A DNA stretch of 64,000 nt, taken from positions 1,753,090-1,817,089 of the forward strand of contig NZ_KZ454941.1 in the NCBI RefSeq assembly GCF_002797375.1, read 5' to 3'. Position numbers and translations under genes: made by a program. Positions 35,895-45,436 of the stretch are shown piece by piece. Within the stretch, counting starts at the first letter, position 1; each line of letters starts with the position of its first letter. This DNA is from Bacillus sp. FJAT-42315 (GTDB lineage Bacteria; Bacillota; Bacilli; Bacillales; Domibacillaceae). The notes beneath the pieces are model-generated. The model was given only the letters and a program-made list of their open reading frames with translations, ran no database searches and was not told where the DNA came from.

Positions 35895-36908
35895 GTGGTT
35901 AAAGTTAACAATAAACAAAGGCTGTTAAAGTTGATGGAGTGGTTTCGAAAGGAGACGGATGAAAGCAACCAATGGACGATTGATGACATTATTAACAAAT
36001 TTCAAATATTCTATGGCGAAGAATATACACCGAATAAAAACTCTTTAAAAGATGATATTGAGAATTTAATAGAAGCTAATTTTGATATCACGATTAATCA
36101 GGAAAAAGAAGGGATGCCGAAATACTATAGTCATCAATATCGACTGTTTGAGCCTTATGAACTTAGAATGCTTATTGACGCGGTCGTTTCTGCTAGGTTT
36201 ATTACGAAAGAAGAAACGAAAAGCCTCACTCGAAAAATCAAAACATTAACGAGCCAGCCGCAAGCGAAACGGCTGCAAAATGAAATTTTAATTGATACGT
36301 CGATCAAAAGTGAAAGTAAATTAGTTCAACTAACGATTAATGATTTGCATGAAGCGATTACGGAAAAACGAATCGTGACGTTTCAATATGGACGATATAA
36401 TGTCGATAAACGGTTTATGTTAAGTCATAATGGAGCGCTTTATAAAGTGAAGCCGCTCGCTTTAACGTGGGCACATGATTTTTATTATTTGATTGCCTAT
36501 TATTTTGAGGCCAATGAAATTAGACATTATCGTATCGATCGAATGAAGCATGTGCAAGTAACTGAAGAGTCGTTCACATATGAAGCCTTTGATGTCGGCA
36601 AATATGTGCAATCAACATTCAATATGTTTGCCGGACAGGCTGATTGGATCAAAATTCGTTTTAAAAATGAGTTGGTTAACGTGATCATTGATAAGTTTGG
36701 TCATGGGGTGGATATTCAAAAAGATGGGGAAGATCACTTTATTTTGTCGGCTAAAGCGATCGTCAGTACTGGGTTAGTTAATTGGATTCTCAACTTCGGA
36801 TCTAAAGCAGAAGTCGTGCAACCGAATGCGTTAAGAGAGCGGGTGCAACAAGAAGTAGAGAAGATGTATCACTTGTATATAGCAGAGAAGGAGAAGGCGG
36901 TGGATTAA
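35895..36908 (+). CDS. WYL-domain transcriptional regulator
   Basis: 337 residues, GTG start with AAGGAG upstream. An N-terminal winged-HTH-like region (LLKLMEWFRKE..., LKDDIENLIEANFDI) precedes the WYL domain (residues ~150-230: IVTFQYGRYN, YKVKPLALTWAHDFYYLIAY, HYRIDRMKHVQV) and a WCX-like C-terminal extension. Such proteins are DNA-binding regulators that sense nucleic acid ligands or stress and often sit near defence or DNA-repair genes. It is divergent from the tRNA-like leader/GNAT unit, so that unit is one plausible target. Confidence 0.88.
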   Translation: MVKVNNKQRLLKLMEWFRKETDESNQWTIDDIINKFQIFYGEEYTPNKNSLKDDIENLIEANFDITINQEKEGMPKYYSHQYRLFEPYELRMLIDAVVSARFITKEETKSLTRKIKTLTSQPQAKRLQNEILIDTSIKSESKLVQLTINDLHEAITEKRIVTFQYGRYNVDKRFMLSHNGALYKVKPLALTWAHDFYYLIAYYFEANEIRHYRIDRMKHVQVTEESFTYEAFDVGKYVQSTFNMFAGQADWIKIRFKNELVNVIIDKFGHGVDIQKDGEDHFILSAKAIVSTGLVNWILNFGSKAEVVQPNALRERVQQEVEKMYHLYIAEKEKAVD

Positions 36909-37052
36909 GCCTAGGCCGCCTTTCCTTTGATTGTGTTTCGTAATGATGCCTACTTTTAGTCTTGCTGTTGAATGCTAAAGACCGACTCCCCGGTTCAATG
37001 GTTGCATCGGCCAGACTTATGGCTGACCGATGCCTTCCGCTTTTCGAGTGTC

Positions 37053-37190
37053 CAGCTCCAAGCGCCAACGACGTATGAACTTCCATGTTCCTCCTTGCGA
37101 TAAGTCAACATCGATTCACTACGTTCATCGTGTTTCCTTTATCTCGATCGGCCCATTCCAGTTCATACGTCGTTAGACGGCGCTTTCCGC
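37053..37190. repeat. Palindromic intergenic repeat (Bacillaceae dispersed element)
   Basis: AAGCGCC / GGCGCTT flank the 15-bp inverted repeat AACGACGTATGAACT (37067-37081) / AGTTCATACGTCGTT (37160-37174), giving an imperfect palindrome of ~130 bp. The flanks CGCTTTTCGAGTGTCCAGCTCC and TCCGCTTTTCTTTGTC match a repeat head also present at 16324. No coding capacity. 36909-37052 shows nothing else identifiable. Confidence 0.6.
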
Positions 37191-37199
37191 TTTTCTTTG

Positions 37200-37403
37200 T
37201 CACTTATGTAAATTGTTGTTTTTGAGGGCGGTGATGTGGCGTGTTCCTGTTTTCATTTCTGACCCGCAAAATGGACATGTTGGGGCGTCTTTTGTTGCAA
37301 AGTCTTTTCTCATCCAGCCGTTACAGTCATTTGCTACGCATTCCCATGTAGCAACATCTTCACTCGGTAAAGGTTCTGTACGTCTGTTATTGTAGTAAGA
37401 CAT
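37200..37403 (-). CDS. ydjO: YdjO family small zinc-ribbon protein
   Basis: 67 residues starting MSYYNNRR, with a zinc-ribbon of two pairs: WECVANDCNGWMR and PTCPFCGSEM. This order and the GWMR motif match the cold-inducible YdjO family of Bacillaceae; its function is unknown. Ribosome binding site TTAGGAAG precedes the ATG. It is monocistronic and is flanked by the palindromic repeat at its 3' side. Confidence 0.85.
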   Translation of the reverse strand: MSYYNNRRTEPLPSEDVATWECVANDCNGWMRKDFATKDAPTCPFCGSEMKTGTRHITALKNNNLHK

Positions 37404-37527
37404 TTCGTCACTTCCTAATTTGCATATTTTCGTTCATTGCTATTATCTCATACTTTTATGCAATTTCATAAGTTTCTGTTTATTTTGTCTAAAAGGCTTG
37501 TCTTTTCGTGTTGTGTTTCATTTCACA

Positions 37528-37707
37528 TTAGTCGTTGAATGAGTGGAAACTTTTGCTGATTGTTTGATATTTCGCAATGAGCTTGTCTAATTCTTGGCTA
37601 TACTTAATTGTCTCTCTGTGACCTAATCCCTTCGTCATCCCCGTCTGGATCATCAAATGACGCTTACACATAATCTCTGTAACTAAGTCTGGTTCCATTT
37701 TTTCCAT
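37528..37707 (-). CDS. Spo0E-like aspartyl-phosphate phosphatase
   Basis: A 59-residue protein. ATG at 37707, with TAGGAGACT about 7 nt upstream. It has the Spo0E family pattern: a first helix EIMCKRHLMIQTGMTKGLGH, then the signature YSQELDKLIAKYQ (SxxLD motif). Such proteins dephosphorylate Spo0A-P or related response regulators and delay sporulation. Four to five-residue differences from classical members do not touch the motif. Small length explains why it can be missed by automatic annotation. Confidence 0.85.
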   Translation of the reverse strand: MEKMEPDLVTEIMCKRHLMIQTGMTKGLGHRETIKYSQELDKLIAKYQTISKSFHSFND

Positions 37708-37943
37708 TTTTTCAGTCTCCTAATTTTTCATTCATATTTTAATCCACACAACAGTATGTATTATGCCCACTTTATTGAGAAAATGAAAGATGTTCGACAA
37801 AACTTCTAGGAAAATTACAAAAAAACATGACATACACGAATTTTGCTTATAAAAGCCCTTGTCTAAAAGTGTTTTCGACAAACAAATCATGTTAATATAA
37901 AGTTAAAATATTTTGAAAATTCATAAAAGAAAGGGGCATCGCC

Positions 37944-39656
37944 TTGACTCATATAAAAGATATTATGACACCCATCACAGAAACGTTACGTGAAACATCT
38001 ACGTTAAAAGAGGCGCTCGTAATGATGAAGGAAAATAAATGGAATACTTTACCTGTCACTGATAACAACCGTCAACTGATCGGTGTGTTTACCCGGAGTT
38101 CTTTATATCAAATGGTGTTAAATGAGCAGCCTTTGTCGATGAGCATAAAGGGTTATATTATTGATCAACCAGTGACACTGCCAGAGGATATGACATTTGA
38201 AGAGGTGGCAGAAGTCGTCAAAGTAAGTAAGGTAGGAACGGGTATTGTGCTTGATCAAGAGGAGAAGGTGGTTGGTCTTGCTACGAAAACGGATATCGTG
38301 AGAGCATTGATGTTTAAGCGGAAATTGGATACGGCGATTGAACATGCGTATGATGGCATTATTATGATCGACGAACAATCCAATATTGAGATGGTCAATC
38401 CCGCTTTACTAGAGCTATTTAACTTAAAGCAGCAAGAGGTGTTACAGCAGCCTGTCGATCGAGTGTTTCCTCATTTCCATCTATCGAAGGCGCTTCACAC
38501 AGAGGAGGCGGAATTCAGTGATTTTATGGAAGTGAACGGCATTAAGTACATTGTTCACCGTATTCCGATTCTTCAAGATCAAAAAGTGATCGGCGTGCTC
38601 GGAAAAGTGATGTATCGTCAATTAAATGAAGTCAGTATTTTGTTTAAAAAGCTCGAAAAAGCAGAGAGCAAGGCTGCTTATTATTTAAGTGAATTAAAAA
38701 AATCAGAGCAAGCTAGGTTTACATGGGAGCAAATTATTACAGAGGATCGCTATGTAGATAAATTGAAGAAAAGTGCCGCCAAAGCCGCGAAAGGTCGCTC
38801 AACGATTTTAGTTCGGGGAGAGTCTGGTACCGGGAAGGAACTATTTGCTCATGCGATTCACGCCAGCAGCGCACGAAAAGACGGACCTTTTGTCGAAGTG
38901 AATTGTGCCGCGATTCCCGAACAATTGCTAGAATCCGAGTTTTTCGGCTATGAGGAAGGGGCGTTCACGGGAGCGAACCGTAAAGGGAAAATTGGCAAGT
39001 TCGATTTAGCGAATGGCGGGACGCTGTTTTTAGATGAAGTTGGGGATATGTCGTTAGTTTTACAAGCAAAGCTTTTGCGAGTGATTCAGGATCGAGAGTT
39101 TTATCGGGTGGGAGGAACAGAGCGTGTGCATGTCGATGTGCGAATTATTGCCGCTACGAATCGACCATTAGAGGAAATGGTCAAAAACGGCGAGTTTCGC
39201 GAGGACCTATACTACCGGTTGAATGTGATTTCACTACATATTCCGCCTTTGAGAGAACGAAGAGGAGACGTGAAATTATTAATCAACCATATAATGAAAC
39301 AATTGAATCGGGTGCTTAGTACAAGTGTCACGGGGATCGAATCCAATGCTTTTCGTTGTTTATTGCATTATGATTGGCCGGGGAATGTTCGCGAGTTGAA
39401 AAATATTTTAGAACGGGCGATGACATTTGCGGAAACGGGCAATATTCAAACGGAAGATTTGCCGGAATATTTAACAGCGAAAGTAGAAACGGCTTCGTTG
39501 TCTCATAATCAGTCTTATTCAATAACGGAGCAGGCCGAAATGTCAGCGATTCAAAAAGTGATGGAGGAGGTCAATGGCAACAAAGCGAAAGCGGCTAGAT
39601 TGCTAGGGATTAGTCGGTCGGGCTTATATGAAAAGCTGAAAAGATATCAGTTGTAA
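37944..39656 (+). CDS. Sigma-54-dependent activator with CBS pair and PAS domain
   Basis: TTG start at 37944, GAAAGGGG upstream; 570 residues. Residues ~1-120 are two CBS motifs (IKDIMTPITETL..., VFTRSSLYQMV), and ~135-235 a PAS domain (AYDGIIMIDEQSNIEMVNPALLELF). The AAA+ sigma-54 domain has Walker A GESGTGKE, the sigma-54 contact loop GAFTGA, and LFLDEVGDM. A C-terminal Fis-type HTH (NKAKAARLLGISRSGLYEKLKRY) ends it. A matching sigma-54 promoter and an inverted repeat lie between it and the acyl-CoA synthetase genes, so it most likely activates these. The CBS/PAS input may sense nucleotides or a fatty-acid-related signal. Confidence 0.92.
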   Translation: MTHIKDIMTPITETLRETSTLKEALVMMKENKWNTLPVTDNNRQLIGVFTRSSLYQMVLNEQPLSMSIKGYIIDQPVTLPEDMTFEEVAEVVKVSKVGTGIVLDQEEKVVGLATKTDIVRALMFKRKLDTAIEHAYDGIIMIDEQSNIEMVNPALLELFNLKQQEVLQQPVDRVFPHFHLSKALHTEEAEFSDFMEVNGIKYIVHRIPILQDQKVIGVLGKVMYRQLNEVSILFKKLEKAESKAAYYLSELKKSEQARFTWEQIITEDRYVDKLKKSAAKAAKGRSTILVRGESGTGKELFAHAIHASSARKDGPFVEVNCAAIPEQLLESEFFGYEEGAFTGANRKGKIGKFDLANGGTLFLDEVGDMSLVLQAKLLRVIQDREFYRVGGTERVHVDVRIIAATNRPLEEMVKNGEFREDLYYRLNVISLHIPPLRERRGDVKLLINHIMKQLNRVLSTSVTGIESNAFRCLLHYDWPGNVRELKNILERAMTFAETGNIQTEDLPEYLTAKVETASLSHNQSYSITEQAEMSAIQKVMEEVNGNKAKAARLLGISRSGLYEKLKRYQL

Positions 39657-39694
39657 AACTGTCCATTTTTTGTACAGCTGTCGTCTGTTTGTTC

Positions 39695-39715
39695 ATGAAT
39701 GAGACAATCATTCAT
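39695..39715 (+). promoter_or_regulatory. Candidate upstream activating site for the sigma-54 activator
   Basis: Perfect 8-bp inverted repeat ATGAATGA-GACAA-TCATTCAT, centred about 45 bp before the -24 element. Enhancer-binding proteins usually bind such palindromes. Confidence 0.55.
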
Positions 39716-39747
39716 CGAGATTTCCGTTAAAGTATGCTCTTTTGTCG

Positions 39748-39766
39748 TTGGCATATAAATTGCAAT
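39748..39766 (+). promoter_or_regulatory. Sigma-54 (-24/-12) promoter of the acyl-CoA synthetase operon
   Basis: TTGGCATATAAATTGCAAT: GG at 39750-39751 and GC at 39762-39763 separated by exactly 10 nt, a good match to TGGCAC-N5-TTGC. It is 36 bp before the first synthetase start codon. Confidence 0.85.
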
Positions 39767-39801
39767 AGTAATAGATGAAACGACAAAGGAGGGGAAAACA
39801 A

Positions 39802-41316
39802 ATGGATATCGGCTACTATTTAACATTAAACGCGAGAAATTATCCGACAAAACGAGCGATTCATTGTGAGGGGAGAGAGTACACATATGAAGAGTTTAAT
39901 GAGCAAGTCAATCGATTGGCTCATGGGCTGTTAGACCTCGGTGTACAAAAAGGAGACAAAATCGCTCTCATGATGAAAAACTCCGATTTTTTTGTATTTG
40001 CTTATTTTGCTAGTGCGAAAATCGGAGCTGTTGTGGTCCCCATCAATTTTCGCCTCACTGCTCCTGAAGTCCATTATATTTTGGATCAATCGGATACCCA
40101 GTTTGTCTTTTGTGATCAAGAATATGAAGCGATCATTCAAGTGGCGAAAAAACAAACAGCTGTGAAAGCATTGATCGTTGTAGGAGAAACGACGAGTCAT
40201 GTGAGTTTTCAATCGCTTCTTTCTGACAATAAGAACGAGCCAGAAGTTGTTGTATTAGAGAGTGATGACCTTGAAATTCTGTACACTTCTGGAACGACAG
40301 GGCAGCCAAAGGGAGCACTATTCGATCATCGTCGTATTTTTAATGTGGGTTTGACGATGATGGTCGGGATGGGGATCAATCAAAATGATCGTTTTCTTCA
40401 TCTTGCCCCTTTGTTTCACTCGGCTCAATTAAATTTATTTTTAGTCGCTGGCGTGATTTTAGGAGCCACTCATGTGATTCATCGTGAATTCCATCCTGTT
40501 CAAGCGTTACAAGCGATTGAAGATGAGCGAATTACCCATTTCTTTGGGGTGCCGGCGATGTACAATTTCATTTTACAAGTGCCGAATAAGGAAGCGTACG
40601 ACCTTTCTTCGATTAAACGATGCGGGTACGGAGCGGCTCCGATGCCACCTGAAATTGTGAAGCAAAGCATGAAATTTTTTCAAACGGACCAGTTTTACAA
40701 TTTATGCGGATTAACTGAGGGAGGACCAGGAGGAATTATGCTTGATCCTGAAGGGCATAAGTATCACCTCGGTAAAGGTGGAAAGCCGATTTTTTTAACG
40801 GAAGTGAAAGTCGTCGATTCAGAAGGGAAAGAGACACCTCCTGGGATGATCGGTGAGTTTGTCATTCGTGGGGAGACGGTGATGAAGGAATATTATAAGA
40901 AGCCGGAAGAAACGAAACGAGCGTTAAAGGATGGGTGGTTGTATACCGGTGATTTAGCAGTTGCTGATGAGGAAGGGTATATGACGCTTGTGGACCGTAA
41001 AAAAGACATGATCATTAGCGGCGGAGAAAATGTGTATTCAATTGAAGTCGAGCAAGTGATGTATGAGCATCCGAGTATTTTAGAAGCGGCAACCATTGGC
41101 TTGCCTGATGAAGTGTGGGGAGAAATGGTGACAGCTATTGTTGTTTTAAAGCCTAATGCAACGTTTGATGAGGAAGAGTTCCGTGGTTTTTGCCGGCAAA
41201 AGCTTGCTGGCTACAAAGTTCCGCGTCAAGTGATCGTTGTGGACGAGCTTCCAAGGAATACGTCTGGGAAAATACTAAAATATCAGTTGCGACAAAGATT
41301 TCATCAAAAAATGTAA
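39802..41316 (+). CDS. Acyl-CoA synthetase (AMP-forming), first of three
   Basis: ATG 39802 with AAAGGAGGGG upstream; 504 residues. It belongs to the ANL superfamily: P-loop-like YTSGTTGQPKGA, the LCGLTEGG A5 region, LYTGDLAVADEEGYMTLVDRKKDMIISGGENVYS (A7-A8), and the C-terminal lysine in PRNTSGKILKYQLR. It activates a carboxylic acid, probably a fatty acid, to its acyl-CoA. Paired with two paralogues and governed by a sigma-54 promoter. The substrate chain length cannot be read from sequence. Confidence 0.9.
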   Translation: MDIGYYLTLNARNYPTKRAIHCEGREYTYEEFNEQVNRLAHGLLDLGVQKGDKIALMMKNSDFFVFAYFASAKIGAVVVPINFRLTAPEVHYILDQSDTQFVFCDQEYEAIIQVAKKQTAVKALIVVGETTSHVSFQSLLSDNKNEPEVVVLESDDLEILYTSGTTGQPKGALFDHRRIFNVGLTMMVGMGINQNDRFLHLAPLFHSAQLNLFLVAGVILGATHVIHREFHPVQALQAIEDERITHFFGVPAMYNFILQVPNKEAYDLSSIKRCGYGAAPMPPEIVKQSMKFFQTDQFYNLCGLTEGGPGGIMLDPEGHKYHLGKGGKPIFLTEVKVVDSEGKETPPGMIGEFVIRGETVMKEYYKKPEETKRALKDGWLYTGDLAVADEEGYMTLVDRKKDMIISGGENVYSIEVEQVMYEHPSILEAATIGLPDEVWGEMVTAIVVLKPNATFDEEEFRGFCRQKLAGYKVPRQVIVVDELPRNTSGKILKYQLRQRFHQKM

Positions 41317-41346
41317 TCGCTTTCTAAATAAGGGGGGGAATTAAAC

Positions 41347-42906
41347 ATGTATGTAACAATAGGTGATGTGTTTGAATTGACAGTCCATCAATATGCCGAT
41401 AAAGAGGCGTTATATGATGCGAAAAGCGGCAATCGCTATACGTATCGAGAGTGGAACGAGGAAGTGAATAAGCTAGCTAATGCCTTTCTAGATGAAGGCA
41501 TTCAAAAAGGAGATATTGTTTCTACTTATTTATATAACCGCGAAGAACTAGCAACCGCTTACTTTGCTTGTTGCAAAATCGGTGCTGTATTTAATCCAAT
41601 TAATTTTCGGCTAATGGCAGAAGAAACCGCTTATATTTTAAACGACGCTAAGCCGAAAATTGTGCTATTTGAACAGGCTTTGAAGGATCAAATTACGGCG
41701 ATTGAATCACGTTTTCCACAAGTTGCGTTTTGGTATACAGATGAGGACACTCCGAGCTATGCTGCGAGCTATCAAGAGAACATCCAGTATCAGTCAGCGA
41801 AAAAGCCATTGGCACATGTCGATGAAAATGATTTATACGCGATTATGTATACGAGTGGCACGACTGGTCGTCCTAAAGGGGTGATGCATAAGCATCGCGA
41901 TATGATTGAGCAATCACAAGCGCTCATTCACTCGACAAAGCTAACCGATCGCGATCGCGGACTTGTGACAGCACCGATGTTTCACTGCGCCGAACTTCAT
42001 TGTGCTTTTTTACCGCGCATTCATGCCGGTGGTAGCAATGTCATCCTTCATCAGTTTCACCCTCAAAAAGTACTTTCACTAATTCAACAAGAAAACATCA
42101 CGAAATTTTTTGCCGCGCCAACGATGTGGAATATGCTTTTACAAGAAGATTTAAGTCAATATGATACGTCCTCTTTAACTCTTGGATTATACGGTGCCGC
42201 TCCGATGGCTCCTGCGTTAGTTCGAGCTTGCCAAGACCGAATTGGTGTCCAATTTGTCCAAGCATACGGGATGACGGAAATGGGACCAGCCATTACATTT
42301 TTAATGGAAGACGAACAAATTACAAAAGCAGGTTCAGCGGGGCGTCCATTGATCAACCATGAGATTCGAATTGTTAGAACGAAGGAAGGGCAACCATCTG
42401 ATCCAAATGATATTGCCGCTCCTTTTGAACCGGGTGAAATTATTGTGCGTGGACCGAGTATGATGATGGGATATTTTAACCGACCAGAAGCGACGGAAAG
42501 TGCACTTGATCAAGGCTGGTACCATTCGGGAGACATTGGCTATTTTGATCCGGATGGCTACTTATGGATTGCCGATCGCGTCGATGACATGATCATCAGC
42601 GGCGGAGAAAATATTTACCCTCGTGAAGTGGAGGACGTGCTGTTTGAACACGCTGGCGTGCTAGATGCCGCTGTGATTGGTGAACCGGATGAAACGTGGG
42701 GAGAGAAAGTGATTGCCTTTGTCGTCAAGAAAGATGAAAGTGTTACAGCACAGGAGCTAGAGCAACTATGCAAAAACAGCCCGAAACTCGCTGATTATAA
42801 GCGACCGCGAGCGTATATTTTTGTTGAAGCACTTCCAAGAAATGCTAGTGGGAAAATCCAGAAATTTATTTTGCGTCAACAATTAGAAGAACAGGCGAAA
42901 AAATAA
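41347..42906 (+). CDS. Acyl-CoA synthetase (AMP-forming), second of three
   Basis: 519 residues, ribosome binding site AAGGGGGGG. P-loop MYTSGTTGRPKGVMHKH, AYGMTEMGPA (A5), YHSGDIGYFDPDGYLWIADRVDDMIISGGENIYPREVE and catalytic Lys in PRNASGKIQKFILRQQ. It lies 30 bp after the first synthetase gene and 22 bp before the third, in one operon. It shares the same fold but is clearly divergent from its neighbours, suggesting different acid substrates rather than recent duplication. Confidence 0.9.
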   Translation: MYVTIGDVFELTVHQYADKEALYDAKSGNRYTYREWNEEVNKLANAFLDEGIQKGDIVSTYLYNREELATAYFACCKIGAVFNPINFRLMAEETAYILNDAKPKIVLFEQALKDQITAIESRFPQVAFWYTDEDTPSYAASYQENIQYQSAKKPLAHVDENDLYAIMYTSGTTGRPKGVMHKHRDMIEQSQALIHSTKLTDRDRGLVTAPMFHCAELHCAFLPRIHAGGSNVILHQFHPQKVLSLIQQENITKFFAAPTMWNMLLQEDLSQYDTSSLTLGLYGAAPMAPALVRACQDRIGVQFVQAYGMTEMGPAITFLMEDEQITKAGSAGRPLINHEIRIVRTKEGQPSDPNDIAAPFEPGEIIVRGPSMMMGYFNRPEATESALDQGWYHSGDIGYFDPDGYLWIADRVDDMIISGGENIYPREVEDVLFEHAGVLDAAVIGEPDETWGEKVIAFVVKKDESVTAQELEQLCKNSPKLADYKRPRAYIFVEALPRNASGKIQKFILRQQLEEQAKK

Positions 42907-42928
42907 AAAACAAAGGGGATATGTCCAA

Positions 42929-44548
42929 ATGATGAATGTACCATTAACTGTCGGGTCGTTATTAGAGCGTGCTGAAAAATATTTTCCGAAGAAAACGGTT
43001 GTATCGAGAACGCATGCTGGTATTCAGCGCTTTACTTATAAAGAAATTGGGGAACGTACACGTCGCTTAATGAGCGCAATGAAACAGCTCGGTCTGCAAA
43101 CAGGGGAGCGTGCCGGTACATTGGCTTGGAATCATCATCGCCATTTAGAAATATATTTCGCCATTCCAGGAATGCACGCGGTGCTGCATACGATTAATAT
43201 TCGTCTTTCACCGGAGCATATCGTCTACATTATTAATCATGCCGAAGATCAAGTGCTGTTTATTGATGAAGATATCGTTCCACTCGTGGAAAAAATTGCG
43301 GATCAACTACCAACAGTGAAAGCGTTTATTATAATGACGGACAAAGCAGAATTACCAAAAACGACGTTAGAGCCGGTGTATTCATATGAACAGTTGCTTG
43401 CGGAAGGGAATCCTAACGAGGCTTTTATTAAAGATATTGACGAGAATGATCCAGCGGGCATGTGCTACACATCAGCGACAACAGGAAATCCAAAAGGGGT
43501 CGTGTATTCCCATCGAGGCATTGTGTTACATAGCTATGCTCTCGGATTAGCGGATACGGCCGCGCTTTCGGAATCCGATGTTGCGATGCCGGTTGTGCCA
43601 ATGTTTCATGCGAATGCATGGGGGATGCCGTTTGCCAACACTTGGTTCGGTTCGACGCAAGTATTGCCGGGACCACAATTTACGCCAAAAGTGCTAGCCG
43701 AGCTCATTGCTGAAGAAGGTATCACCATCACAGCCGGTGTGCCAACAATCTGGCTCGGTTTATTAAAAGAGCTAGAAGCAGGAGATTACGATACGTCGAG
43801 CTTACGAGCCGTTCTTTGTGGTGGTTCAGCTGCTCCAGCTGGAATGATTCGTGCTTTTGAAACAAAATTTAACGTTCCTTTCCTCCACGCCTTTGGAATG
43901 ACGGAAACAACTCCACTGGCGACATTAGCTCGGTTAAAAAGCTACCAGTTGGATTTGTCAGAAGAAGAAAAATTGGATCAGCGCGCTAAGCAAGGAATGA
44001 TCGTGCCAGGTCTTGAAATGAAAGTGATTAATGATCGTGGCGAAGTCAATTGGGACGGGGCAGATATGGGCGAGCTTCTCATTCGTGGCCCGTGGATTGC
44101 CGATGAATATTACCGCGATGATCGTACGGAACAAGCATTTCGAGATGGTTGGCTCTATACAGGTGATGTCGCAACGGTCGATGAAGAAGGGGTCATTAAG
44201 CTCGTCGACCGCACGAAAGATTTAATTAAAAGTGGCGGTGAGTGGATTTCTTCCGTTGATTTGGAAAACGCACTAATGGGTCATGACGCTGTTTTTGAAG
44301 CGACTGTCATCGCTGTACCGCATACAAAATGGCAAGAACGACCAGTGGCCTGCGTTGTATTAAAAGATGGCTTCAACGAAGTGACGATGAAGCAAGAGTT
44401 AATGGATTACTTAACGCCGCAATTTGCTAAATGGTGGCTACCGGATGAAATCGTCTTTATGGAGGAAATCCCGAAAACATCGGTCGGTAAGTTTTTAAAG
44501 CGAGCGTTGCGTGCCCAATTAGAAGATTATTTTATGAAACAAAGCTAA
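42929..44548 (+). CDS. Long/medium-chain acyl-CoA synthetase (AMP-forming), third of three
   Basis: 539 residues; starts with two ATG codons, AAAGGGGA upstream. Motifs: [19 protein letters not shown], with Ala replacing Gly in the usual TSGTTG loop, a variant typical of LcfA-like medium/long-chain enzymes. [45 protein letters not shown] and the C-terminal [13 protein letters not shown] with the catalytic Lys follow. Last gene of the sigma-54-controlled operon; a terminator follows. Confidence 0.92.
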   Translation: MMNVPLTVGSLLERAEKYFPKKTVVSRTHAGIQRFTYKEIGERTRRLMSAMKQLGLQTGERAGTLAWNHHRHLEIYFAIPGMHAVLHTINIRLSPEHIVYIINHAEDQVLFIDEDIVPLVEKIADQLPTVKAFIIMTDKAELPKTTLEPVYSYEQLLAEGNPNEAFIKDIDENDPAGMCYTSATTGNPKGVVYSHRGIVLHSYALGLADTAALSESDVAMPVVPMFHANAWGMPFANTWFGSTQVLPGPQFTPKVLAELIAEEGITITAGVPTIWLGLLKELEAGDYDTSSLRAVLCGGSAAPAGMIRAFETKFNVPFLHAFGMTETTPLATLARLKSYQLDLSEEEKLDQRAKQGMIVPGLEMKVINDRGEVNWDGADMGELLIRGPWIADEYYRDDRTEQAFRDGWLYTGDVATVDEEGVIKLVDRTKDLIKSGGEWISSVDLENALMGHDAVFEATVIAVPHTKWQERPVACVVLKDGFNEVTMKQELMDYLTPQFAKWWLPDEIVFMEEIPKTSVGKFLKRALRAQLEDYFMKQS

Positions 44549-44558
44549 CAAAAGAGCG

Positions 44559-44590
44559 AATCCGCCTGTCTTGATGGGCGGGTTTTTTCA
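44559..44590 (+). terminator. Terminator of the acyl-CoA synthetase operon
   Basis: AATCCGCC / GGGCGGGTT hairpin with TTTTTTC tail. Confidence 0.85.
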
Positions 44591-44681
44591 ATAAGGGAAT
44601 AAAAAACGATTAGCATTCACTAAATGTTTGAATAAATAATTGACTTCACCTCTATTAAATCTTGAAAAAGGAGGAGTGCTC

Positions 44682-44783
44682 GTGTTTTTACTTGTTGCGA
44701 GAGTCATTAAAGATAAAACTAATCAGTCTCTTTGTTTAAAAATTTTAAAAAATATGAATTTTAAAGAAGGAGAAGGTGTATAA
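44682..44783 (+). CDS. Possible small peptide, 33 aa
   Basis: GTG start behind an excellent AAAGGAGGAG, encoding MFLLVARVIKDKTNQ... up to GEGV. Basic, no recognisable motif. It may be a leader peptide for the gene at 44829. Supported only by the ribosome binding site. Confidence 0.3.
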   Translation: MFLLVARVIKDKTNQSLCLKILKNMNFKEGEGV

Positions 44784-44828
44784 TAAGAAGAAATTAAAAG
44801 AGGGTGGAAAATTAGGAGGGGAAAGAGA

Positions 44829-45059
44829 ATGACAGATACATCGCACATAGTTACGGAAATAAAAACTAGTGTGGAGTTGCTTAGCCTATTAAATGAAAAT
44901 CGCCAGTTTTTTTGGAAAGAAAATGAACAAATGGAGATTAAAGTAGATTTGCATTCGTGGAAAGACTATGCCTTTTATGAGTTTAAAGATTTGCCTCGCC
45001 ACGGAATCTGTCCAATCGAAGACTTATGGGGGTTTATAAAAGTAAATGAGCTCAATTAA
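44829..45059 (+). CDS. Hypothetical protein, 76 aa
   Basis: ATG with TTAGGAGGGG upstream. The protein is small, soluble and rich in acidic and aromatic residues (FFWKENEQMEIKVDLHSWKDYAFYEFKDL). I do not recognise a family. It is a single gene ending at a terminator and faces the minus-strand membrane-protein gene. Confidence 0.6.
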   Translation: MTDTSHIVTEIKTSVELLSLLNENRQFFWKENEQMEIKVDLHSWKDYAFYEFKDLPRHGICPIEDLWGFIKVNELN

Positions 45060-45090
45060 AACACTTGCGTGACTGCAGGTGTTTTTAATT
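45059..45090 (+). terminator. Terminator after the 76-aa gene
   Basis: AACACTTGC / GCAGGTGTT hairpin (one mismatch), tail TTTAATTTTG. Confidence 0.75.
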
Positions 45091-45134
45091 TTGCTATCGG
45101 TGACGATTTACACATGATCACCGACAGCTATAGA

Positions 45135-45416
45135 CTAGGTGTGACTATTGCGAAAAGCAAGGATGGCGGTTTTGAGTGACGCATAGCTACCGATTGCTGC
45201 ATAACCATAAAACCAACCCATGAAAAGCCCTGGAATGAGATGGTGGCGATGACTAATAAACACTGAAATGAACAAGCCGAGCAACAAGGCTATAGTAGGT
45301 ACATATCGTTTCGGAATATGGCCAAATATTTTAATGAATTGAGTCAGGACGATAACGGCAGGAACGGCAAAAACAGCATCCCAAAAATTGGTGTGAATGA
45401 CGGGGAAGGTAAGCAT
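45135..45416 (-). CDS. Small membrane protein, holin-like
   Basis: ATG 45416 behind AGGAGGGA; 93 residues; the longer frame to 45488 overlaps the deacetylase gene and lacks a ribosome binding site. Three hydrophobic segments (FWDAVFAVPAVIVLTQFI, YVPTIALLLGLFISVFI, LIPGLFMGWFYGYAAIGSY) and a charged C terminus recall phage holin-like proteins, but there is no endolysin nearby other than the deacetylase just upstream. Function unknown. Confidence 0.6.
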   Translation of the reverse strand: MLTFPVIHTNFWDAVFAVPAVIVLTQFIKIFGHIPKRYVPTIALLLGLFISVFISHRHHLIPGLFMGWFYGYAAIGSYASLKTAILAFRNSHT

Positions 45417-45436
45417 AGGATCCCTCCTAATATTAT

